Source: Sphaerolaimus hirsutus (lineage: Eukaryota > Nematoda > Chromadorea > Monhysterida > Sphaerolaimidae). Taken from it: a DNA stretch of 64,000 nt. The translations under genes and the position numbers were made by a program. Below are positions 30,401 through 42,025 of the stretch, in pieces. The notes below the pieces were generated by a model that saw only the letters and a list, made by a program, of their open reading frames with translations, had not been told where the DNA came from and made no database searches. Position 1 is the first letter of the stretch. Each line of letters starts with the position of its first letter. Location of the stretch: NCBI GenBank assembly GCA_964036195.1, contig OZ038457.1, forward strand, positions 26,794,787-26,858,786, given 5' to 3'.

Positions 30401-33400
30401 TTGGCAATCAAAAAGTGGTAGTGGTATTCATCCCAAGACAAGATGCCTGAATAATGTAAATAAATTCCAACAGAGTGTCATATTCCAACAGGATGTCATA
30501 CGCAAACAGTCTGTCATATTCCAACAGTATGCCAAATTCCAACAGTAGTTTAAATTGATTACGCTCCATTAGGGATGGAAAAAATACGCTTTTTTTTAAC
30601 GGCCCCGCTTTTTTTAAAAAAAAGCGCTTTTTTTAAAAAAACGCGCTTTTTTCGCTTTTTTCAAAAAATGTCGGGACGTTCACTAAAAAGCTCCCAAATA
30701 TGGTTCTGTATCAATATATACAGGTATATCAGATAAGTGGCAGTACTTGTGATGATATATAGCCATAGAATGGGTGTGTAGCCATAGGATAGCATTATAA
30801 GTGGCGATTTCTGCCAAAAAAATACTTTCAATTTTGACTCATTATGTATATCGCCCTTTGTGAATGTTTCGCAACTTCAAGTGAAGTGAGGCATGAAACA
30901 GTGCTTATAAATAAGGCTATAAGAGAAGGCTAATACATTGAGAGTAATGTTTTACACTGTAGAAGTATGTGGTAGGACATTGGCTGGATATTCTATGCTA
31001 CACTAACATATCACTACTTATTATTACATGATAGCATACAGGAATAGAAGCAATGGAACTAAAAATGCCACAAAACCGATGAAAACAACCAACAGTGGTA
31101 ATGTGCATGTGAAATCGCGCGCTTTGAATTGAATTTGAAAAAATTTGAAAATACCTAGTGCATAAGTACTGAAATTTTTTGCCAGCGCTCTTTTTTAAAA
31201 AAAAGCGCTGGGACCCTTGCGCTTTTTTTTAAAAAAAAGTGGCGTTTTTTTAAAAAAAAGCGCTTGAAAAAAAGCGCTGGCCATCCCTACGCTCCATCCA
31301 GATAATGGAAATGCAAACGGAATATGCAAACATTGCGAAAAATTGAAGAAAAACGATTGCACGGGAAAACAAACCATCAGCATTTTGATCCAAAAATTTG
31401 AATGTCGCTTTGGCGTCGCGTACAGATTCATCCAAGTGATGGTTGATGTTCGCAATTATAACGTTTTCCAATTCTGTTTTGCTTACTTTGCCATCTTTAT
31501 CAGTGTCGGCCCTGAAAATCAGAAAAAAGTGTCAAATAAAAATGATATTCTAGTGCATAAATTGCCCAGAAGGCCAATTCATCGGGGCTGGTCACTATGG
31601 TTGGGACGATATATCGTATCGGATATCGGATATCGACTACTTTTTCATATCGAATATCGATATCGAAAATTTCGGAAAAATATCGAACATCGACCATTTT
31701 TTCGATATTTTTCGATATTCAGAAGCGATATGGTATTTCACTGTGGACTGCAAAATACAACATGTAACACAGTGAGCATTTCCTTTCACTATCAAAACTG
31801 TCAGAGTGGTATCTTGGTGCACCAGCCTCAAGTATTTGTTTTTGGCAGGGGTATCTTGAATTTTGACCCTCCGAGTGGTTGGATAGATAGCAAATCGCTC
31901 CTCCGGAGGGATAGATAGCTGGAAAATTTTCTGGGGGGGTTGGGGGGGGGGGTCTGGGGGAGGTTGCGGTGGTTCGATATATAGGCTTTTTCGGGGCATA
32001 GAAGGAAGAAAAGTGAGAAAAATCGCTAAAAGTAGGTGTAAAATGGCTCAAAATGGGTATACAAGAGCATATAGTACTCAATATAGCTGAAAATAGGCAA
32101 ATAGGAACCAGAACCATGATTTTGGAAGTGAAAACCTATAAAAAGGTATGAAAAATAGCGATTTTGAGGGAAAATAGTGGGGAAATGGGGTATAGTTTCG
32201 CAAAAATCGCTCCAGATAGGTAGATAGCTGGGCGACTTGGGGGGGGGGGGGGTTAAGGGGGTAGTAGCCCAAAATTTTGCCTCCGGGATAGATAGATAGC
32301 TGAGCGGCCTCCGGGATAGATAGATAGCTGGGCGGTCTGGGGGGTAACCCTCCCCCATTCGAGACCCCTGGTTTTTGGAATACTTATTCAGCTGTGGTGG
32401 GGATATCTATGAACGCCAAACATTAAATTTGAATACAATATTGAAACACGATCATATGCTACTTTTTTGCAAAATGCCCTTAAGCAATCGGGTTACAAGT
32501 TTTGAAATGTGTCCTGCTATACCAAGAGAAAAATATCGAAATATCGATATCGAATATCGAGTATATTTTCATATCGAATATCGAGGGTCCATACCGTATC
32601 GATATCGAATATCGAGTTCCAGAATAAAATATCGAATATCGACATCCAAAAGTCATATCGTTCCAACCCTACTGGTCACACCAATTTTGTCGCGGGCAAT
32701 AAGTCGATAAGTATATGTTGAGAGCAGAGGCGGAAAATTTGACACTTCGAAAATCTAAAATAGAATAGGTATTTGGAACTCTTCGATACCTAGTCAGCGA
32801 GCTCGCACATCGGACATAAACACATCATTGGCAGAGATATTTTCTTGAAATCGACATTTTGGAATTATCGACTTTTAGACGCAGACACTTCAATTTTGAA
32901 ACACCAAACCTTTGGTGCAGCTTCCTGATCAAGGCTTCCAGATCAGTGGTTTCTTCGTGGCCCATGGGCCCGGTGTGGTGATGGTCGTTGGTGTCAGCGC
33001 CCAGAACCAATTCCGCCCGGAAGTTTTTGTTCAGTGCACCAGAACGCTCTGAGATCGGGGGTCATCGGGGGTATTTATGATTTAGTACAAAAAGGAGAAA
33101 AACCCTGGGGTATTTCGAGGACAGGGTCATTCCAAGGGTGGGGGTAATTCGGGGAAATTTTTACGGTATTTTTAAACAGAGGATCCAAAAGCAATTTTCC
33201 GTAACCGATAGGCTACGCCGTTTTTAACCCGAAATCCCATTGCTTTTTATAATTACTTAGAAAACCACTTGACCCGTCTAAAATACGAGTTGTGAAAAGT
33301 GCTGAACTTTTTTAAAGTAACCGTAAACGTAAAGTATTTTTATTTTACTCACACACGAGTACAGAAAACGTAAAGTCAGGGGTCTCCTAGGGGGGGGCTA

Positions 33401-35174
33401 GCCCCCCCCCCCCCCCAAATCCGCCAACTATATATCTACCCCGGAGGCCGCTCAGCTATCTATCTATCCCGAGACAAGTTTTTTGCTTACTACCCCTGAG
33501 TCCGCCCCCCAAATCGCCCAGCTACCTAACTATCTGAAGCGATTTTTGAGAAATTTTGGCCCAATTTTCGCTCAAAATCGTTAATTTTCATACCATTTTA
33601 TAGTTTTTCACCTTTAAAATCGCGGCTATCGCCTATACACATGTTTATACACCTATTTTTAGCCATTTATAGCTACTTTTAACTGTTTTTAGCGATTTTT
33701 TCCCCTTTCTGTCTTATATGCACTGAAAAAGCCTATATATTTTGCCCCCCAAGCCCCTCCCAGCCCCCCCAGTAACATTTTCAGTTATCTATCCATCCGG
33801 AGGAGCAATTTGCCATCTATCCAGCCCCCGCGAGGGCCAAAATCTTGGAGACCCCTGCGTAAAGTATTCTATTTTTACTTTTAAACTGCGTAAAACGTGA
33901 GTAAAATACTTTTGTCCAGAGAAAACGTAAAAATGAGTATTTTTTCCAGAGAGAGTGTAAAAATGGGTATTTTTCTCACAGAAAACGTAAAAGTGGGTAT
34001 TTTTCTCACAAAAATAACGTAAAAATTGGTGTTTTTTCAATTTTTACTCTGAAATACATCAAAGATGTGTGTTTTTCGTAACTGATAAGTATTTCTTAGG
34101 AAAATGTCCTATGTTTGTCACTTTCTGTCTGGCAAAATGACATTTTCTGTCCCCTTCAAATACGTTTTCTGTACTCTACGTTTTCTGTACGAGTATGTGA
34201 GTACCGGTATTTTTTCATAAACGTATACGCAGTATTTCATAAACGTATAACGTATTCATAAACGTATACGTAAACGCAGTACGCGAGTATACGTCTTTAT
34301 CGAGTAAACTTAAATACGTTTTAGCTACTATGCAAAAATACCTACAAATGAATTGATCAGAAACAAAATTTACCATCCCTAGTTATAGGGCAAGTTCTTT
34401 CTTAGGGGAAGTGAAAGTTGATAAATACTATTTCGATCGCGTAGAACTTATTCCGCGAGATTTCTCTCAATCGCCCACACGCATCAATAGGCGAGTCAGC
34501 TGTTTCCTACAGATATCATAAATATTTAGAAACTAAAAACACACAAACAAACACAGGGCGTACCGACCTAAAGGCACGGCTTCCAGATGCGACGGCGGCG
34601 CGGCCACATCGGGACGCTTCTTGGCTGCCTGCGAGCATTTGGAACGGTGTCACTGCCAGCTGCAACACAACCCATCTATGTATCCCATTTCCAGGCACCG
34701 CTCACGTATCTATAGCGGGCCATTTTTGGGCTATTATGCCCGGAATATACCTCCACCGCATCGGCCAGCTTATTTTAGAGGTATTTTCACCCTTTCTTGC
34801 TCAAAATCGCTAATTTTCATAGCTTTTTGCCTATTTTCACTATTAAAATCAATAGTTTGTTTCTTCATTGAATATTTCTCACTATGCATTCGCTTAATGC
34901 CAATTTTTTGCGACATTTCTCACATTTCTGCCTTCTATACATTGAAAAATCCTACATCCCGAATCCCCGCGAATGAGCCCCGAGAAAATGTTTCAGAACC
35001 CCTGCAAAGCACAGAGAACGAAAAAGCAGGCAAACAAACACTATGTGGCGTTTGCATTTGGCCCTCTTGTTGCAGAATGTTCTCTCTGTGCGGCGGCGCG
35101 GCACGCACAAAGCCACATATCACTGCCAACGCCAACGCTAACAAAAAGGGGGTCACTTTCCCAGCACTAGTCAT
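27480..35174 (-). CDS. SDF4: SDF4/Cab45-like six-EF-hand Golgi-lumen calcium-binding protein
   Basis: I rebuilt nine coding exons on the minus strand: 35174-35040, 34628-34568, 33048-32910, 31511-31375, 30446-30330, 29430-29337, 29025-28905, 28800-28728 and 27697-27480. All junctions have GT/AG and the phases agree, giving 364 aa (human SDF4 is 362). Residues 1-25 are a signal peptide (MTSAGKVTPFLLALALAVIC). Six EF-hand loops lie at 114-125, 153-164, 212-223, 249-260 (position 6 is Asn, not Gly), 293-304 and 329-340. The HPEH motif opening exon 7 and the C-terminal MHEDL match the CREC family. By family it buffers Ca2+ in the Golgi lumen and sorts secretory cargo. The first two exons are the least certain; the 34628 acceptor is chosen because an in-frame TGA lies just upstream. 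Introns carry several hAT MITEs. Confidence 0.88.
27848..28240. mobile_element. CAGGGACGTAGCCAGG-type MITE remnant, reverse orientation, in SDF4 last intron
   Basis: ccaggattttggagcggg, poly-G, ggcgttggcgctagcgcca hairpins and gcgcgcttgcgcgcaaat occur in the family's order, reversed. Both outer tips are lost. Confidence 0.65.
28251..28681. mobile_element. CCGTATTTCTTCT-tip MITE with AATAGAACGGCACCTCC repeats
   Basis: Ends ccgtatttcttcta and tagaagaaatacgg are inverted. The interior has about eight copies of cctccaatagaacggca, in two clusters (28277-28330 and 28360-28410) and again at 28580-28625. It lies inside an SDF4 intron. Confidence 0.82.
29548..29757. mobile_element. GTTCCGCAAGTGGAAAAGTT foldback in SDF4 intron
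   Basis: ccagttccgcaagtggaaaagtt and aacttttccacttgcggaacc are inverted ends of a palindrome of ttaagagttgagtaaaa repeats. Related remnants are at 23890-24155 and 51535-51745. Confidence 0.8.
30069..30316. mobile_element. TACCGTATTTCCTCG MITE, intact, in SDF4 intron
   Basis: Tips taccgtatttcctcgaaata and taattcgaggaaatacggta are inverted, and TA flanks both sides. The interior (gggaaatgcattacagacgt ... aggctgtaaaa) matches the copy at 21198-21453 closely, showing family amplification. Confidence 0.88.
30570..31289. mobile_element. hAT-type MITE, TAGGGATGGAAAAA family, in SDF4 intron
   Basis: Tips tagggatgg and ccatcccta are flanked by an exact duplication CGCTCCAT (30562-30569 and 31290-31297). 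Subterminal arrays are aaaaaagcgctttttt. The middle (30680-31170) is unrelated AT-rich DNA. Confidence 0.92.
31596..32671. mobile_element. hAT-type MITE, TAGGGTTSSAACGATAT family, with nested element
   Basis: Tips tatggttgggacgatat and atcgttccaaccctA are flanked by an exact duplication CTGGTCAC (31588-31595 and 32672-32679). Subterminal arrays are atatcgaatatcga. A CAGGGGTMTC element is nested at 31846-32370. It lies in the SDF4 intron between exons 3 and 4. Confidence 0.9.
31846..32370. mobile_element. hAT-type MITE, CAGGGGTMTC / CTATC-rich family, nested
   Basis: Tips caggggtatct and gagacccctg are flanked by an exact duplication GTTTTTGG (31838-31845 and 32371-32378). Subterminal clusters of gatagatagctg and poly-G runs flank a central aaaatcgctaaaagtagg region. 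Confidence 0.9.
33296..34325. mobile_element. ACGTAAA-rich CAGAGTTG-type MITE hosting a CAGGGGTCTCC element
   Basis: ccgtaaacgtaaagta at the left and atacgtaaacgcagtacgcg at the right mark the family. Tandem gggtatttttctcacagaaaacgtaaa units occur at 33895-34030. The nested element at 33377-33857 has exact CGTAAAGT flanks. Outer tips are degraded. Confidence 0.65.
33377..33857. mobile_element. hAT-type MITE, CAGGGGTCTCCWAG family, intact
   Basis: Tips caggggtctcctag and cttggagacccctg are inverted, with an exact duplication CGTAAAGT (33369-33376 and 33858-33865). The interior has ctatctatctatccc clusters near both ends and a tttttagcgattttttcccc core. Confidence 0.92.
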
Positions 35175-36215
35175 CGCTTCCCCGTGTGACTAGCGTTTGC
35201 AAATTTACCGTATTTCCTCGAAATACCCCCCCCCCCGGGGGTATTTCGAGGGAAATACGGTACCTACTATTATTGCATGGTCAATCTGTAATAAATTGCA
35301 CACTTCGTTGAAAACAATGAAAAATAAATTCCTAGTGAATCAGTACTTAAAGATTCAGCTTCCGCTGTTCAGAAAACAGTTTTTATGCTTGCGCTTTCTT
35401 AAAAACGGTTTAAAAACTGTGACCATCCCTACATCTGACGAACGATCTTGAGATCTTGATCCAGCGTTTGTAGTTCAGCGTGCAAAAACGTTCGAACGTT
35501 GAACGCATAATTTCAGTGTGCGTGCGGTGTGCATTCAGATGAAGTACGGTATGAGTAAAAACGGGAAAGTATGGCACTTGCGTGTTTGAATTCGACCATA
35601 GTGGCACAGTTTACAATGGAAAATTATATCTCATTGTAGGTTCCAGGTGAAACGGTTCGGTTCACATGCTTTATTGATTTAAATATAGTGAATGGTGTAA
35701 ATAAATACAAATTATATCAGCTGATGAAAAATTACACACACTAAATTACACTAAATTTCGCCACTTAACGTCTATGCATGAAAACGACATATGATACAAA
35801 TTTCACAAGACTAGCGTTGTAAACGGAGCATATTTTGAGTATATTAGCGCAGAAAATTGTGTAATTACAATTTCAAAATCACGTAAAATACAAAACACAA
35901 TTTTAGTAAAACGGCGAAAAACTACCGCATTTCCTCGAAATACCCCCAGGCGGTTTATTTTTTCAGAGTGGAAATTTTGAGGGGGGTATTTCGAGGGGGG
36001 CTTACTTTTTCCCCAGCTCAAAAACACCTGGGGGTATTTCGAGGGGGTATTCAAGGGGGGGGGGGGGTAAATCGAGGAAATACGGTATTCTAAAAAAGCA
36101 AGCAGAAAAATGCAACGTTTGGTACTTTTAGAACGAAAACAAAACAGATCACAGCACAAAACGAAAAGTATCTGTACACGGAAACATCTTTGGAAATAGA
36201 GTGGGGAGTCCCGAC
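35175..36215. other. SDF4 upstream region with two short TACCGTATTTCCTCG MITEs
   Basis: A 56-bp near-perfect palindrome (35208-35263) consists of little more than the two MITE tips joined. A second copy lies at 35925-36088. The rest has no coding signal; an SDF4 promoter is expected here but no element could be named. Confidence 0.6.
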
Positions 36216-37476
36216 TAGTGATGGAAAAAGCGCCAGGATGTTGGCGCCAAGCGCCAAAAGCGCCATGGCGCTTTTTGGACCTCGGCGCCAAGCGCCAATG
36301 GCGCAGAGCATTTTAGCGCCAAGCGCCAAAAGCGCCATGGCGCTTTTCTGAACCACGACGCCAAGCGCCAATGGCGCCAGGAGGCAATGGCGCCAAGCGC
36401 CAATGGCGCCAGCGCCAAAATGAATTTGCTTCTTATGATGCACACACAATTCTTGGTGTCGTATATCCGTAAGTTTTGTAAGCTGTAGCAGTACTGAAAC
36501 CACTAGCAGTATCTCATTGTAACCAAAAAGCATTCCTATTTAACATTGTAAAAACCTTTAATGTTGTATTGTACCATTTCAGTTTTTACCGAAGTCACGG
36601 TGAAAACTAGTGTGTTTAGGCAGATTGTGCCAGCTTCTAACGCGAGAGCCTACTTCTTTTCACACCAAGTACATCTTCAGACCTATTTACAAAACACTTT
36701 TCCCTATGCAAATGCAAGTAAATTGCAAGAGAATGTGGAGTAATTTCTGGAAAAATAGGCAACAGTTCTATTGTTTTAGGCTGCTCCAAGAATTCAAATG
36801 CAGACATCCACTTTTAATGTCATCATCATTTAACAGTCTTGTTTTGACTTTTTGCATCAAGAAAGTTTTTTACTTTTTACTACTTATTAACTCACTAGGT
36901 ATTTTGCAATTTTTTGGCGCATTACTGTACACTTTCACACATGACGACATTCGTGGTTGTTTCAATTAGTTGTGCGTTTTTTTTAAACTGTAAAACCTTC
37001 CATTTGTTCATGCTAGCGTGTAAGGATACCCCCACCTTCTTCTGAACCCATCCCATATACTTCCAAAGTGTGTCCCCCAATGTAGCCTTCAAAATATAAC
37101 AAATGTAAATGAATCAAAATATAGGTAAATATATTTTTTGGCAGAAATCACCAATCACCACTTGCTCACTGTAACATCACGAAGTCCTGCCCAATGTCTT
37201 GTATAGATTTAAATTTATAAAAATACGAATTCTGTGCATTTTTCGCTGTCTGGTGGTGGCGCTTTTTTGGCGCTTTGTAAAATGCCAGCGCCAGGCGCCA
37301 AAGGCGCCACCGATGGATAGCGCCAAGCGCCAAAAGCGCCATGGCGCTTTTTCAGACCCCGGCGCCAAGCGCCAATGGCGCCAGAGCGTTTTAGCGCCAA
37401 GCGCCAAAAGCGCCATGGCGCTTTTTGCTTTGGCGCTAGCGCCAAGCGCCAGCGCCATGGCGCTTTTCCATCACTA
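36216..37476. mobile_element. hAT-type element, TAGTGATGGAAAAGCGCC family, 1.26 kb, between SDF4 and AIP
   Basis: Tips tagtgatggaaaaagcgcc and ggcgcttttccatcacta are flanked by an exact duplication GTCCCGAC (36208-36215 and 37477-37484). Subterminal blocks (36225-36420 and 37255-37465) are arrays of ggcgccaagcgccaaaagcgcc hairpins. The 800-bp centre is AT-rich and non-coding. Frames in the hairpins translate to Ala/Leu/Trp repeats and are not genes. Confidence 0.93.
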
Positions 37477-37563
37477 GTCCCGACAATACGTACATATCTA
37501 AATATAATTTGAATAACTGAAGAAAAAAAAGAAACCTTCTAAAAAAATTATCACATCGACAAA

Positions 37564-37569
37564 TTTATT
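37564..37569 (-). terminator. AATAAA polyadenylation signal of the AIP-like gene
   Basis: AATAAA on the minus strand (plus: tttatt) lies about 52 nt past the stop codon, in a T-rich 3' region. Confidence 0.55.
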
Positions 37570-37620
37570 TGAGTATTTGGGACAAAGAAAAACAACAACA
37601 AAAAATAAAAAAATAAAAAA

Positions 37621-40600
37621 CTATTCACAAGAACCATTTTGTACCAATGCCTTTATCATAGCCTTGCTTCTCTTCTCCTCAGTGGGCCTGCACATGTTTT
37701 GAATGTCATCCAATTTTTTCAATTCGCTGTCCACCAATGTTGTCATATTTGGGTGGACAGAGCGTAATTTTCTGAGGTCATCCCTGGCTGAATTTATGTC
37801 CCAAACTTTACTGTAAGCCTTGGCGCGCCTGTGGGGTGGATGGGTTTCGGCTACACTTATTTTTAGCTGTTTTTGGCCTATTTTGTCTATTTCAGTGATT
37901 TTTTCCCTTTCTGTCTTCTACACAGTGAAGAACCCCAAACTCCAGGAAAACATATTTCTGCCATCTATCGAACACCCCCGCGAAGGTCAAAATCCTGGAA
38001 ACCCCTTCTAACCTGAACAAGCCTTTCTCGTTATCAGGATCCCGTTGCAGTGCCTCCTTACAAGCCTCAATAGCACCATAATAATTCTCCATATTGAGTT
38101 GGCACTGTGCCAAATTTAAGTAAAATCTCAGTTTCGCCTGATCGAGTGCTTCGTGTTCTGGGTCGCCAGGTTTTTCATTTAACATCAACGTATCCAGGCG
38201 GTCTGGAAATGGGCAGGAAATACATTAAAAAGTGTATATAAGTGCACTACATGGAAGCAGTCCCGCGCTCTGCAAAGTGTGAATTCAAGTGTCAAATGTC
38301 ACGCAAAATGTCATACAAATCAGTCAAATCTCAAATTCGTCAAACGCATGCAAAGTGTCAAAAATGTCATAATAAAATCGTTTTCTTTTTTATTGACATT
38401 TTGACATTTGGCACTTGAGTTAACACTTTACAAGGTACCGGACTGATGCAGTGTGCAGTAGTATGGGACATAACTCTTGGATATCCGATGTGGAAAATGA
38501 TGTACTATTTATAATCGAGGGGATATCTTGATATTCAATGTGTTTAAATTTGGATACGATCAATCGTTCGAACCACTGATCATCTGGCAAACCAATATTC
38601 ACTAATTTGCAAACGCACAACGCTGCATTTCGTAAAAAAAGCTATTTTTGAATAAAAACGAAGGATATACCCAAACGACAAAAACACCAAATTATAAATG
38701 CATTTGAAAAGAACGCACCGACAGCCTGCGCGTACGCTTTGTTGGCGTCTACCCAATTTGCCCGTGCGAAGTGCATGCGTCCCTGGCGTGCTAGTGAATC
38801 GATGCTGGACAGCTTCTCATCCGCGTTCAGTTGCCACGAATCCGGTTCGTAACTGCCCGCCTGAAGTTTTGCGCTGCACTTTTTCGGATGTTTACATTTG
38901 ATGCAGTCTATGATGGACGACAGCTCGGACATTTTTGTATTTTTGCACTCAAACTATCTGTTTACTTATACTGAGTTGTAAATCACTCCTCTGGATGCAT
39001 AGTTAAGTAAAAGATTCTCAGGGGGGGTGGAGGAAACAATATAAATATATGGTTTTCGAAGGTATGGAAGCATAAAAGAGAAAAAATATCTCAAAATTAT
39101 CGAAAATACTCCAAAGTAGGCATATAACTACATGTATAACTTCAAAATAGTAATTTTGAAGGTAAAAATGGGCAAAAAAGTCGCAAGAATTTTCACCTGG
39201 CTGTACTGCTGCGAAGTGCAGTGGGTTTTGAGTGTGGAATGAGCCAATTTAGAAATGTCTGGGCATTTTTTTGAAGAAAAAAAGTAGAGAAACGCTTTTA
39301 TTAAAAAAAGCGCTTTTTTTAAAAAGCAGGGGAATTAAAAAAAGCGTTTTTCCATCCCTACCCAGAACATCACCCAAAACCACTCAAAACACACCTGCTG
39401 CAATCTTATCAACTTTATAGTGAATCTCAGTGGGCAGGGATCCTTAATAAGTTCATCCAGCTCCGGGTACCCCAACCCCTGGGACAATGCGTATGCGCAT
39501 TGGTGACCCCCGTGCGGCAATTTGTCGCCCGCGGCGATGTCGCGCAACTTTTTGGACACCATTGGGTATTCTATCTGCGTTTGGGGGGGGGGGGGGGGTC
39601 TTTTGGGATAGTGTAGTGTGCAGTAGTGGAGGATGTCGCGTGTGATGCTGGAAGCTCATATGGGTCTGTGCCTCTGTGCATGTTTACCCGCTGTGCATGT
39701 CAGGAGTATTCAAGACTTTGACCCTCCAGGGGGTTGGATAGATGGCTAATCGCTCCTCTGGAGGGATAGATAGCTAGAAAAAAATTTTTGGGGTTCGTGG
39801 GGGTTCATTTTATAGGCTTTTTCATAATGAGGAAAAAAGGTAGAAAAATCGCTAAAAGTAGGTGAAAAATTACTAAAAATGGGTATATAAGCACATATAC
39901 TACAAGAAATAGCTTAAAATAGACAATAAAACACATGAACTAGTGATTTTGAAGGTGAAAATGTATAAAATGGTATGAAAATGAGCGATTTTGTGTGAAA
40001 ATTAGGGTCTACATGTAGGGTTCAAACGATATATCGTATCGAATATCGAATATCGGATATCGACCATTTTTTCATATCGAATATCGAATATCGATATCGA
40101 AAATTTTGAAAAAATATCGAATATCGATATCGAATATCGACCATTTTTTCGATATATCGAACCTGTATTGTGTCCCTAAATTAAGTTATCATTTTCATTT
40201 TGAGATATTTATGATTGATCTGATTTGCTTATAGTATCGTATTTGATGAGTAAAAGTACAGTATTTATAATGTCATTTTTGTTGGAGTGCTAAATTTGAA
40301 GCTAGAAAATGCTAATATGCTATTTTTTGCAACATGCACTTAAGCAATTAGGTTAAAGGTATGAACTGTAATATCTACCAATTGTTTTTTGTCTGATACA
40401 CTTTGATGCATCATGTTTCTCTTCCATTTTCTACTTTTGAGTGATGTAAACCTTGTTAAAATCACTTGTACCATTCACATTTCAGTAAAGAGATGATTAA
40501 CCATGTGTGCAACCACATGAAAATACAATATGCCACTTGAAATATGCCTTGCTATACCAAAAGCAAATCACAATATCGAATATCGAAAATATCGAAATAT

Positions 40601-41745
40601 CGAATATCGAATATCGACCATTTTTCAATATCGAATATCGAATATCGATATCGAGGTTCCATATCGTATCGATATCGAGTATCGAGTTTCAGAAAAAAAT
40701 ATCGAATATCGAATATCGATATCGAAAAGTCATATCGTTTGAACCCTATCTACATGCACAGCGGGTAAACATGCACAGAGAGCCTCAGTCGCTCATATAC
40801 CCACTAGTTGACAGCGACACCAAACGTCAACTGGTTCTCATCCCAATTCAAAGCATGTTGACGGATAACACTACGCATTATTGTAAATTTATAATTCATG
40901 CCGGCGTTGTACATTGCTCATTCCGCAATATTTTTTTAACACTACAGCTTCGAAACATGATTCAACACTTTTGCATTCAAACGTCGTTCGTCGGCTCGTG
41001 AGCAGGCTTCGAATTGGGATGGGAACCAGTTGACATTTCGTATCCTTGTCAAATAGTGTGCGTAGGGTCAATAACCCCAAATACCCCCTCGCAGCAGTAC
41101 GCCGGCAAATGCACACATCTAGCCAAAATCTGAACGCACCAAATCGACGGGCTGTATATCGAACTGTGCCAGCTCGCCGGGCATCATGGTCTGGACGCAC
41201 TGCTCGACGATGGGCAGCTGGAACTTCTTGCCCAGCACCAACTCGAGCGGCTGGCCGAAGCCCTGCGGCCACTTGACGCGCGTGTCTTCGATCAGTGTCA
41301 GGCTGCTCGTGGGCACGCTTCTGTGGGGGGGGGGGGTTGAAAGTTTGAACAGTGAGGAATTTTGAAACGACAATATCGGTGCCTCAAACATATCGTTTGA
41401 TATAAATATAAAAACCGAAAAATTTAAACGAACACAAGATATTCACGATATCCATCAGTGCCCGCCCCAAATCAGTTTCAATCACCTCAACCATATTTAC
41501 AGCTGACACTCGAAAAACAGCAATAGAAAAATTGCAAGAGTCAAACGCCACAGAACGAAAAAGTCAAGCAAACCAAATCCCAAATCGTACTTGTAAGTCC
41601 CATCTCCCCCTTCCTCTTCCCCAGGGGGGTCCTTAGGCAATTTCCTCACTTCGAAATCGATCAAAAGCTTGTCGCCATCTTTGAATTCGGGCACTGGAGG
41701 CTTGCCAGCGTGAATTAGAGTCTTCACGCAGCGCGCACGCACCAT
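37621..41745 (-). CDS. AIP: AIP-like co-chaperone (FKBP-like domain plus TPR)
   Basis: Six coding exons on the minus strand: 41745-41591, 41320-41140, 39574-39395, 38860-38719, 38202-38013 and 37828-37621. All sites are GT/AG and the phases agree (2, 0, 0, 1, 2), giving 351 aa (human AIP is 330). Residues about 5-112 form the FKBP-like domain (LELVLGKKFQLPIVEQCV matches the AIP PPIase-like core). Residues about 180-320 hold TPR helices (LNLAQCQLNMENYYGAIE; RRAKAYSKVWDINSARDDL). By family it is cytosolic, binds HSP90 through the TPR clamp and escorts the aryl hydrocarbon receptor and other clients. The start at 41745 is the only Met placing MVRARCVKTLIHAGKPPVPEF at the usual N-terminus; upstream in-frame codons look non-coding. 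Confidence 0.92.
38250..38447. mobile_element. CAGTCCCGCRCTCTGYAAAGTGT MITE in AIP intron
   Basis: gcagtcccgcgctctgcaaagtg and cactttacaaggtaccggactg are inverted tips around tcaaatgtcacgcaaaatgtca repeats. A clear target duplication was not seen. Confidence 0.65.
39245..39360. mobile_element. TAGGGATGGAAAAA-type hAT MITE remnant in AIP intron
   Basis: Arrays of aaaaaaagcgcttttttt end in gtttttccatcccta, the same right tip as 31281-31289. The left end is not recognisable. Confidence 0.55.
39667..40786. repeat. palindromic frame around a CTATC element fragment and a TAGGGTTCAAACGATAT MITE
   Basis: ctctgtgcatgtttacccgc at 39670 is mirrored by gcgggtaaacatgcacagag at 40761-40780. Between them lie a CAGGAGTATTCAAGACTTTG fragment of the CAGGGGTMTC family (about 39700-40010) and the intact MITE at 40016-40748. 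All lies inside the large AIP intron between exons 2 and 3. Confidence 0.65.
40016..40748. mobile_element. hAT-type MITE, TAGGGTTCAAACGATAT family
   Basis: Tips tagggttcaaacgatat and atatcgtttgaaccctA are flanked by an exact duplication TCTACATG (40008-40015 and 40749-40756). Both subterminal regions are arrays of atatcgaatatcga. Related to the copy at 31596-32671. Confidence 0.93.
40796..41068. mobile_element. CCACTAGTTGACA foldback in AIP intron
   Basis: Left arm cactagttgacagcgacacc...catcccaattcaaagc and right arm gcttcgaattgggatggg...tgtcaaatagtgtg are inverted. Half-elements occur at 24170 and 25815. Confidence 0.7.
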
Positions 41746-42025
41746 TTTTGGTAAAAATGTTTTTGTGGGGTCGGTTTTCTTGACCCCCCGGGGCCTTAAA
41801 ATGTTAAAATGCGATGAACAAAAAGTGAACAGAAAGAAAAATGGAAGATAACGGACAAAATTGGCTTTGACCGCGCAAAAAATTAGGGAAATGCAAAAAA
41901 AATAGCAAACAAAATTGATCAAATGGGGGGAAGGAATTTTATTCAGAAGTATTTACGATTCATGGAATATGGGCGGCCACAATTTATTTACCGGGCGGTA
42001 TTTACCTATATGCACTGACTTTCTA
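41746..42025. other. AIP upstream region
   Basis: Non-coding; it should hold the AIP promoter and 5' UTR. No TATA-like or other element could be assigned with confidence. Confidence 0.4.

Noticed and set aside
35100-35174. Possibility that the SDF4 signal peptide (LALALAV) is only MITE GCCAACGCC sequence
   Set aside because: The exon continues in phase with exon 2, has a GT donor at 35039 and gives a protein of family length; alternating Leu/Ala codons naturally resemble the hairpin motif. Kept, with some doubt.
37177-37477. Ala/Leu/Trp-rich frames in the GCGCC hairpins
   Set aside because: Both strands are open because the repeat is palindromic; it is the subterminal array of a hAT element.
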